40,884 nucleotides of DNA, from positions 1 to 40,884 of the forward strand of contig NZ_PGLR01000051.1 in the NCBI RefSeq assembly GCF_002803095.1, written 5' to 3'. Under the pieces are notes generated by a model. The model searched no databases and was not told the DNA's origin. It was given only the letters and a program-made list of their open reading frames with translations. Every line of letters begins with the position of its first letter. Position 1 is the first letter of the stretch. Shown here one piece after another: positions 34,794-40,884 of this stretch. The position numbers and the translations under genes were made by a program. The DNA is from Pseudomonas sp. ZH-FAD (GTDB taxonomy: Bacteria; Pseudomonadota; Gammaproteobacteria; Pseudomonadales; Pseudomonadaceae).

Positions 34794-35042
34794 TCTCTCC
34801 TGTGGCTGGCCGGGTGCTCGCTATCTGCTCAGGCCGCATACCCTCTGGCCTGTGTCGAAGTCAGCGTTTCGCTTATGATCGATCGGTCAGTTTCGCTCCT
34901 GGTAACCCCCCGCAAACCCTTGTGCGGCAAGGGATATTGCCGTTCGTCTGTTTAGTCGAATCCCTCCTGGCAGAGGCAGTCTAGGTACTTGCGTCCCACC
35001 TCCCGGTGGGCGGCGTTATCCACTCATTGCCAAGGAAATCGT

Positions 35043-35579
35043 CATGCAGCTGTCCAGGATAACCCCCCAAAGCAACACTCGCCCTGTGCCTGGCGGGCGC
35101 CTCGCAGGCCTATGCAGATTCGGTCACCGACCCGATCTCGACCTTCGGTGTCATCGCTTCGCACAACCAGTACAAGCTCACCGTGGACGATGAAAGCGAC
35201 AAGGAGCGCCTCAATCAACGTCAAGCTGATCAGCAAGTCGCCCTTCGCCAAGGCCGGGCTCGGCTACAACTACCTGACGCCGGACTACACCCTGCGCCTG
35301 GAGGTGGGTGCGCTCTACTCGATCAATTCCGAAGCGCGCCTGAAGGTCGATGGCGACAGCGACTCCGTGAACCTCAAGGACAAGGTCAATCCTTACGGCG
35401 AGCTGACCGTGCTGTGGAACAAGGGCATCAACAACCTGCCGATCAGCACCAGCCTGTACTACACCCAGACCCGCTATGGGCTCGACAGCAACAGCGCCAT
35501 CGCCGAGCGCAGCAAGCTCAAGCAGGAGCAAGTCGGCCTGCGCGTAGGCTCTGATTCGCGCATTGCATCTTTCCCCTAA
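35043..35579 (+). pseudogene. Decayed outer membrane protein gene
   Basis: The remains of a secreted beta-barrel-like protein are split over two frames. From ATG 35043 the reading MQLSRITP is broken at a run of six C (35063-35068); with five C it would continue as a proper signal peptide (KATLALCLAGASQAYA, cleavage before DS) into TFGVIASHNQYKLTVDDESD. A second frame change near 35212-35222 leads into strands such as AKAGLGYNYLTPDYTLRLEV and LPISTSLYYTQTRYGLDSN. The end is cut short (RVGSDSRIASFP) without a terminal aromatic strand. Family not identified. The preceding 249-base gap (34794-35042) holds no gene that I can see. Confidence 0.7.
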
Positions 35580-35702
35580 CCTGCGAATGGCTGACTGAAC
35601 CTCATCTGGCCAGCGCGTACCTGATCCAGTAGGGTGTGATCCCGCTATCTGGGGCGGCGGCCGGTGGGTCGTCGCGTCGTTTTTATTGTGAGGAAAGAGC
35701 GC

Positions 35703-36851
35703 ATGAGTGCACCCGTCGTCATCGTCGGCACCGGCCTGGCCGGCTACAACCTGGCCAAGGAGTGGCGCAAGCTCGACACCCAGACGCCTCTGCTGCTGAT
35801 CACCGCTGACGACGGCCGCTCCTATTCCAAGCCGATGCTGTCCACCGGCTTTGGCAAGAACAAGGATGCCGACGGCCTGGCCATGGCCGAAGCCGGCGCC
35901 ATGGCCGAGCAGCTCAATGCGGAGATCCGCACCCATACCCGCATCACCGGAATCGACCCCGGCCACAAACGCTTGTGGATCGGTGAGGAAGCCGTGCCAT
36001 ACCGCGACCTGGTACTGGCCTGGGGCGCCGAGCCGATTCGTGTGCCGGTGGAAGGCGATGCCCAGGACGCGGTGTTCCCGATCAATGACCTGGAAGACTA
36101 CGCGCGTTTTCGCAGCGCCGTGGCCGGCAAACATCGGGTATTGATCCTCGGCGCCGGGCTGATTGGTTGCGAGTTTGCCAACGATCTCAGTGCCGGCGGC
36201 TATGAGGTCGAACTGCTGGCGCCCTGTGAGCAGGTGATGCCGGGTCTGCTGCATCCGGCAGCGGCCTCTGTCGTACAAGCCGCCCTGGAAGGTCTGGGCG
36301 TACGTTTTCATCTCGGCCCGGTGCTGGCCAGTCTCGATCGTCAGGGTGAGGCGCTGCAGGCGACACTGTCCGATGGCCGCCTGATTGCGTGCGACGCGGT
36401 GGTCTCCGCAGTCGGCCTGCGCCCGCGCACCGCGCTCGCTGCGGCAGCCGGTCTCGACATCAACCGTGGCGTGATGGTCGACCGCCAGTTGCGCACCTCG
36501 CACGCCAATATCTACGCCCTGGGTGACTGCGCCGAGGTCGACGGCCTCAACCTGCTCTACGTCATGCCGCTGATGGCCTGTGCCCGGGCGCTGGCCAAGA
36601 CCTTGGCTGGTGAGCCGACGGCGGTCAGCTATGGGCCGATGCCGGTGACGGTAAAGACGCCGGTATGCCCGCTGGTGGTCTCACCGCCACCGCGTGGCAG
36701 CCAGGGCGAATGGACGGTCGAAGGCAGCGGCAGCGACATCAAGGCGCTTTGCCGCGAGGCTTCCGGAGCACTGCTCGGTTATGCGCTGACCGGCGCCGCC
36801 GTGCAGGAGAAACTGGCACTGAACAAGGAGCTACCGGCACTGCTGGCGTGA
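35703..36851 (+). CDS. rubB: Rubredoxin-NAD+ reductase
   Basis: This 382-residue FAD/NADH oxidoreductase is of the class I pyridine nucleotide-disulfide type. An FAD motif VIVGTGLAGYNLAKEW is at the start, an NADH motif VLILGAGLIGCEFANDL near residue 145, and the second FAD motif NIYALGDCAEV near 275. Length and sequence style match RubB of P. aeruginosa, which reduces rubredoxin for alkane hydroxylation. The ATG has GAGGAAAG upstream. Rubredoxin genes, adjacent in P. aeruginosa, are absent here; a gene remnant lies upstream instead. Confidence 0.88.
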   Translation: MSAPVVIVGTGLAGYNLAKEWRKLDTQTPLLLITADDGRSYSKPMLSTGFGKNKDADGLAMAEAGAMAEQLNAEIRTHTRITGIDPGHKRLWIGEEAVPYRDLVLAWGAEPIRVPVEGDAQDAVFPINDLEDYARFRSAVAGKHRVLILGAGLIGCEFANDLSAGGYEVELLAPCEQVMPGLLHPAAASVVQAALEGLGVRFHLGPVLASLDRQGEALQATLSDGRLIACDAVVSAVGLRPRTALAAAAGLDINRGVMVDRQLRTSHANIYALGDCAEVDGLNLLYVMPLMACARALAKTLAGEPTAVSYGPMPVTVKTPVCPLVVSPPPRGSQGEWTVEGSGSDIKALCREASGALLGYALTGAAVQEKLALNKELPALLA

Positions 36852-37039
36852 TTGCCTGTGGTTCTGTCGGATACGCCACGAAATTGCCTGGTTAAAGTGG
36901 CTGGCGAGGCTGGCGCAGTACGATGCGGCATGCCATTCTCCCAAGGGTCTGCCGCAGCGCAGAGCTGTTGCGGCGCCTTGGGCGCTGTTCTGGAAGGACA
37001 GCACGGACACAACAACAAAAAACCGTCAAAGAGGCATTT

Positions 37040-37312
37040 ATGCGTAAACCGGAACTCGCCGCCGCCATCGCCGAAAAGGCTGATCTGACCAAGGATCAGG
37101 CCAATCGTGTACTCAACGCCGTACTGGAAGAAATCACCGGTGCACTGAACCGCAAGGACAGTGTGACCCTGGTTGGCTTCGGTACTTTCGTCCAACGCCA
37201 CCGTGGCGCCCGTACTGGTAAGAACCCGCAAACCGGTCAGCCGGTGAAGATCAAGGCCAGCAACACCGTCGCCTTCAAACCGGGCAAGTCCCTGAAAGAT
37301 GCCGTCAATTAG
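37040..37312 (+). CDS. hupA: HU-family DNA-binding protein
   Basis: This 90-residue nucleoid protein of the HU/IHF family has the helical dimer domain (residues 1-45), the signature GFGTFVQRHRGARTGKNPQT and the DNA-clasping arm with the Pro in KNPQTGQPV. HU bends and compacts DNA and assists recombination. The P. aeruginosa counterpart lies next to the rubredoxin genes as here. It is followed by a strong terminator and then by the AT-rich recombinase block. Confidence 0.94.
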   Translation: MRKPELAAAIAEKADLTKDQANRVLNAVLEEITGALNRKDSVTLVGFGTFVQRHRGARTGKNPQTGQPVKIKASNTVAFKPGKSLKDAVN

Positions 37313-37321
37313 GCATTGATT

Positions 37322-37523
37322 GTTTCATTTTCTGTGGATAAGTTCTGAAAAGCCCCGCGAGCCGGGGCTTTTCTCTTTCTGCCTAGATCTAAAATCCTGA
37401 AACAGTGTTTCATTCCGCAATCAAAAGAAAAAGTGATCGTATTGAAATGGACACGTTTCATTATTGACGCACTCTTGCCTGGGCTATAGGCTGCCGCGCT
37501 CGCAAAAAGCACGGTGTTTCATT
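37322..37523. repeat. Four GTTTCATT direct repeats, one within a 15-base palindrome
   Basis: GTTTCATT occurs at 37322-37329, 37407-37414, 37455-37462 and 37516-37523. The second copy belongs to the perfect palindrome TGAAACAGTGTTTCA (37398-37412), and the third is preceded by a TGAAA in inverse orientation (37443-37447). The last copy overlaps the start region of the first recombinase gene, and the third adjoins a weak promoter (TTGACG 37464, TATAGG 37485, spacing 15). Such repeats are expected of recombinase binding sites at an element end, and could also give autoregulation. Confidence 0.55.
37347..37380 (+). terminator. Rho-independent terminator of the HU gene
   Basis: AAAAGCCCCG and CGGGGCTTTT form a perfect 10-base stem around CGAGC, followed by CTCTTTCT. 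It lies 35 bases after the HU stop codon and marks the end of core DNA before the mobile block. Confidence 0.92.
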
Positions 37524-38740
37524 TGAACGATTCAGTCTATTCGCTCACAACTGTCGTATTCGAAAAGTTGGGCGGTCTTAAACTAAAGTTAGTAACTTCG
37601 GATAATCAGGTTGATGTGTTTGCTGGCGCATATGCCTTGCAACGATTCGATAATGGTTCAAAGCCCAATACAATAAGAGTTGATCAGAGCGCCATTCTGA
37701 TTCTTTATCGATTCTGCGAAACTCAGAAAATAGATTTAATCCAGCGCATCGCTGAACTTAGCCCTCTTACAATTGGGGAGATAGAGTCCCTTTCATCATA
37801 CTGTGGCTTCGCACAACAGACCGGCGAACGAGTAGATCCCAATTGGTATAGTGCACGCATGCGTTGCGGAAAAAAATTCATAGACTACCTATGGTTGTTC
37901 TATGAAGGCCGGTGCGCGCGAAACCTAGAGCAACTGAAGATCGCTAAGCGCTTGTATGAACGGATGGCTGCGGGCTTCAAGTTGTATATGAAGGCACCCT
38001 ATAAAGGCGATAAGAAAGACAAGATTGGCCTTACTCCAGAACTCCAAGCGAAATTCATCGCTATTATTGACCCAAGTGACGACAACGGATTGAACCCCTG
38101 GAAGACTTATAAGGTCAGGTGGCGAAATTATATCCTTCTGCTTCTTTTGATGCTGGGCGGAAATCGTAAGGGTGAAACCTTGCTCTTGAAGCTGAATAAC
38201 TTCCAGTTGACAGGTAGGCGAAAATATTACGACATCATCAAAAATAGAGAAAGTTTTGATTATCCCCGTGCAGAGTCTCCTTCCGTCAAAACGCTAGGTA
38301 GGCAAGTGGAATTGCATGATCAATTCGCTGCGCTGATCGAGCACTACATAGTGAATGTCAGAAAGGAATTCATCGGTTGGCAGTCAACAAGTTATTTGTT
38401 TTTGTCATACCGAGATGGGCGACCCCTTTCAGTGCAAACACCAAATTCAATTTTGAACGAACTAGTTCAACAATATCCAGAGTTTTCTGGCTTGTTAAGT
38501 CCACATCGCCTGCGAAATACATTCCATGATATTTTGAATCAAGCGCTGGATAAGAAGTTCAAGAATGCGAGTGGCTTAAGTCGTAAAACTATGAAGGCAC
38601 CCATCCAGGAAGCGGCAGGAGGCTGGGCTAGGAATAGTAGTATGCCTGAGCATTATGCCAAGGGCTCGATACAAGCCAAAGTGGCCGAGCTACAAATCCT
38701 ACTTCAACAAGAGGCTCTACAAAATCAGGTGTCTAATTAA
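37514..38740 (+). CDS. Tyrosine recombinase, first gene of a mobile trio
   Basis: This 408-residue protein has a C-terminal tyrosine recombinase domain. Likely catalytic residues are Arg218 (GGNRKGETLLL), His331 and Arg334 (SPHRLRNTF), Trp371 in the His/Trp position (GGWARNSS) and nucleophile Tyr381 (PEHYAKG). The N-terminal half (1-200) is probably the core-binding and arm-binding part. The start is GTG at 37514 without a clear ribosome site; TTG 37523 is an alternative. AT-rich sequence and codon use differ strongly from the GC-rich neighbours, a sign of transfer. The stop codon abuts the next gene (TAAATG). It resembles TnpA of Tn554 or GmtY of GMT islands in arrangement; the exact family is not proven. 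Confidence 0.85.
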   Translation: MFHLNDSVYSLTTVVFEKLGGLKLKLVTSDNQVDVFAGAYALQRFDNGSKPNTIRVDQSAILILYRFCETQKIDLIQRIAELSPLTIGEIESLSSYCGFAQQTGERVDPNWYSARMRCGKKFIDYLWLFYEGRCARNLEQLKIAKRLYERMAAGFKLYMKAPYKGDKKDKIGLTPELQAKFIAIIDPSDDNGLNPWKTYKVRWRNYILLLLLMLGGNRKGETLLLKLNNFQLTGRRKYYDIIKNRESFDYPRAESPSVKTLGRQVELHDQFAALIEHYIVNVRKEFIGWQSTSYLFLSYRDGRPLSVQTPNSILNELVQQYPEFSGLLSPHRLRNTFHDILNQALDKKFKNASGLSRKTMKAPIQEAAGGWARNSSMPEHYAKGSIQAKVAELQILLQQEALQNQVSN

Positions 38741-40345
38741 ATGGAGACTATCCAGAGTCAGCGAATACTGACCGCCTACGATGCCCAACCAGACTTGTGG
38801 AAGGACGTCACATTCGCAAAAAGTCGCTTGGGCTACGACATTGAGATTTTTGATGATAATGGCGACTTTCGTCAGGTAATAAAGTTGCCAGATGACACCA
38901 GTGAGTTCGAGTATCTCAAGTCTCAATATCTGAGCCTGATGGATTTTGAGTTGAGGGAGATCGCTACGAGCTATCTACGCTATATCATTGAGCGATATCA
39001 TGCTTCAACTGTGCGGGTGAAGTTTAAGTTTTTGGATGTGTTTGCCCGTGAAATGTCAAAGGGAATACACATCAATGAATTTTTGGATAATCTTCCTGCG
39101 TTAGATGGTAGAGATAAAGCCGAGCTTATTTCTGCTTGCAAGGAGTTTTTGAGGTTTGTGTTGCTTCACGGATATGAAGATCTATCGCTTGAAGTATATG
39201 AAGACTTCCAAAAGCTACGTAACTATGCGTCCAAGCAAAATACGTACCTAGCTCTCTTTGTAATGGACGAGGATAGAGGTCCGTTTACCAAAGAGGAGAT
39301 TTCCGTACTGTCGGCCCAAGTGGACAGGCAATCGCTTCCACTGGGTTTTCGTTTGGTTTTGGATCTGTGTTTGTGCTTTGGGTTGAGGCCAATTCAGATT
39401 GCCCTGTTGAGACGAAAGGATTTCATTAGGGACAACAAAACTGGCATTCGTTATATAAATGTTCCACGCGTGAAGCAGAAATCACGTGATAGGCGAACTC
39501 AATTTAGTTCACGAATTCTCACCGAGAGAACAGCAGACCTTATCCAGGCCTACATAGATTCTGCTCCCACTCCTGATGGAGTCGATCCGGCAGAGCTTCC
39601 AATTTTCATTACACCCAAGCCTGTGGATCTTGAAAGAGATGGTAATTCCTTAGGCAGCCACTATTGGGACGACGTAGAGCGGTTGTCGAGTGACTACTTT
39701 TCTGATCAGTCGAAGCGGACCGTGGTGTATCACAAATCGATTCGTAAAATAAACTACATGCTCTGGGGAAATGAGCATAGGCTACCATTGTCGCCTCGTA
39801 CCGGTAAGCGATTCAATTTATGTGCATACAGATTTCGCTATACCGTGGGTACGCAAGCAGTAATGTCGGGTTGTACCCCAGAAGAACTCGCCGATCTACT
39901 TGATCACAACGATACGAATAGTATTAAGCACTACTTCAGGTTCACGCACGAGATGTGGGAAATCCTAGAGAATGCCACATTGAGTCGAGTTGAGCAGAAG
40001 CAATTCACAGCTGCTTGGATGAGAGAGGGTGACCTCGAAGGCAATATCTATAGCCACGTTTGTGAGCCAAGAAACTTTAATGTAATTGGAAAGTGCGCAT
40101 CTCGCTCAATCTGTTTCGAAGAGCCGGCTGTGGCTTGCTATTCATGCGACAGGTTTTGCCCAAACAAGAACACTGTAGCCCATGAAAGTGCGCTGGAAGG
40201 CTTGGTTGCCCGAAAGGATCATTTGCTAACGGTGAGTACCGCTAATGTCGTTTCGGTTATTGATCAGGCCATAGCCGGCTGTCGCGCTGCAATTGCCTAC
40301 TCCGAAGGGCATGACGTTGTGCTGATTAATACCAAGGAAGTCTGA
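38741..40345 (+). CDS. Divergent tyrosine recombinase with Cys-rich tail, second gene of the trio
   Basis: This 534-residue protein has tyrosine recombinase landmarks: Arg216 (FGLRPIQIALL), Arg366 in CAYRFRYTVG (with Tyr363 where His is usual), His389 (LLDHNDTNS) and nucleophile Tyr398 (IKHYFRF), nine residues later as in the family. The C-terminal 80 residues carry a cysteine cluster starting at Cys452 (KCASRSICFEE, ACYSCDRFCP) that looks like a zinc-binding module, as in the large recombinase of Tn554-like elements. The gene starts directly at the stop of the first and its own stop abuts the third (TGAATG), so the three are probably translationally coupled. Confidence 0.82.
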   Translation: METIQSQRILTAYDAQPDLWKDVTFAKSRLGYDIEIFDDNGDFRQVIKLPDDTSEFEYLKSQYLSLMDFELREIATSYLRYIIERYHASTVRVKFKFLDVFAREMSKGIHINEFLDNLPALDGRDKAELISACKEFLRFVLLHGYEDLSLEVYEDFQKLRNYASKQNTYLALFVMDEDRGPFTKEEISVLSAQVDRQSLPLGFRLVLDLCLCFGLRPIQIALLRRKDFIRDNKTGIRYINVPRVKQKSRDRRTQFSSRILTERTADLIQAYIDSAPTPDGVDPAELPIFITPKPVDLERDGNSLGSHYWDDVERLSSDYFSDQSKRTVVYHKSIRKINYMLWGNEHRLPLSPRTGKRFNLCAYRFRYTVGTQAVMSGCTPEELADLLDHNDTNSIKHYFRFTHEMWEILENATLSRVEQKQFTAAWMREGDLEGNIYSHVCEPRNFNVIGKCASRSICFEEPAVACYSCDRFCPNKNTVAHESALEGLVARKDHLLTVSTANVVSVIDQAIAGCRAAIAYSEGHDVVLINTKEV

Positions 40346-40786
40346 ATGCAAAATATAGCTGTTAAGGACATTTTGCATGAAGAGCTACGGATAAAATTAA
40401 AGGGACTCGCTCGCAGCGCGGAAAAGCGGTTCTCCAAGCTTAGTTGTTTCAAGGGGGCAAGTTGGGAGGATTCTACTTGGCTATATAAAGGCCGGCATAA
40501 AATATATTTGCTTGCTCGTGGTGAACTCAATGCGGAGTTGATACTGCTAAACAAGGTTTTTTTAGTTTCGTATCTTTGGGAGAGAAGGTCTGAAAGCAAG
40601 CAGGTTACTGCTGGTCGCGTGATTGAACTAGCTTCACCTCTTAAGTATATGGCCGCTCAGGGTGTTGTTAGTCTTCAAGACCTGAGCCAATCTTTTTACA
40701 TGAAGACTTTTGGGTTTATTCGTTCAAATTACAAGTCGCCTGCCGGGGCATGTCGCTCGTTAAATATCGGCGGTTGCAGAAGCTGA
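40346..40786 (+). CDS. Small protein of unknown function, third gene of the trio
   Basis: I do not recognise this 146-residue protein. It is basic and mostly helical, with no catalytic recombinase residues and no membrane segment. It begins exactly after the second recombinase stop codon. Small third proteins accompany paired tyrosine recombinases in Tn554 (TnpC) and in GMT islands, where they help or regulate the reaction; a similar role is inference. The last 15 residues (rich in Cys and Gly) look unlike the rest, and another frame stays open past this stop (to base 40809), so a frameshift near 40740-40760 cannot be excluded. Confidence 0.7.
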   Translation: MQNIAVKDILHEELRIKLKGLARSAEKRFSKLSCFKGASWEDSTWLYKGRHKIYLLARGELNAELILLNKVFLVSYLWERRSESKQVTAGRVIELASPLKYMAAQGVVSLQDLSQSFYMKTFGFIRSNYKSPAGACRSLNIGGCRS

Positions 40787-40821
40787 GTGCAACACGGTTA
40801 CTGGATTGAAGCAGGTGCATC

Positions 40822-40884
40822 ATGCTGCAACGCCACTACTTCTGTCATGACCTCAATCGGGCATTTCCAATTGAAGCGCTTGCG
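40822..40884 (+). CDS. Possible start of a further gene, cut by the window edge
   Basis: An ATG at 40822 opens 21 codons that run to the window end (beginning MLQRHYFCHDLNRAF). No clear ribosome site is present, and too little is visible to name it. It may be the first cargo gene of the element or chance. Confidence 0.2.
   Translation, partial: MLQRHYFCHDLNRAFPIEALA

Overview
The window is chromosomal DNA of a Pseudomonas. The rRNA sequences, high GC content, and the ubiC-ubiA-phoB-phoR block with a nearby rubredoxin reductase and HU gene all point that way; I would guess the mendocina/oleovorans/alcaligenes side of the genus, but this is not proven. It combines core housekeeping genes with three accessory blocks.

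1-1140: the 3' end of a 23S rRNA gene, a complete 5S rRNA gene, its terminator, palindromic REP-type repeats and a small PilZ (c-di-GMP binding) gene. 1153-15640: part of a second, lateral-type flagellar system in two divergent operons. The minus-strand operon is fliM-fliN-fliP-fliQ-fliR-flhB-flhA (C-ring and export gate). The plus-strand operon is lafK-like sigma-54 activator-fliE-fliF-fliG-fliH-fliI-fliJ, followed by flgM-flgN. Hook, filament and motor genes are absent from the window.

15762-28886: a complete aerobic nicotinate degradation cluster with the Pseudomonas putida nic gene set. NicT/NicP import nicotinate. NicAB hydroxylates it to 6-hydroxynicotinate, NicC forms 2,5-dihydroxypyridine, NicX opens the ring, NicD removes formate, NicF removes ammonia and NicE isomerises maleate to fumarate. 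NicS and NicR are the likely repressors, and palindromic candidate operators lie upstream of nicA and between nicX and nicC. The block is bracketed by a direct repeat: the last 201 bases of flgN recur, degenerate and with an in-frame stop, just after nicP (28950-29135). This marks the nic cluster as an insertion beside flgN.

29381-37312: core genes. These are ubiC and ubiA (ubiquinone synthesis), phoB and phoR (phosphate response, with a Pho box), a CNNM/CBS/CorC membrane protein, a decayed outer membrane protein gene, rubredoxin reductase and an HU protein with its terminator. A 229-base element with terminal inverted repeats, resembling a MITE, sits between phoB and phoR.

37313-40884: an AT-rich mobile block directly after the HU gene. 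Three genes abut exactly stop-to-start. Two encode divergent tyrosine recombinases (408 and 534 residues) and the third a 146-residue protein of unknown family. Four copies of GTTTCATT, one inside a 15-base palindrome, lie in the leader. The layout recalls Tn554-type tnpABC and the Gamma-Mobile-Trio (GMT) islands, whose cargo often includes defence genes; any cargo lies beyond the right edge of the window.
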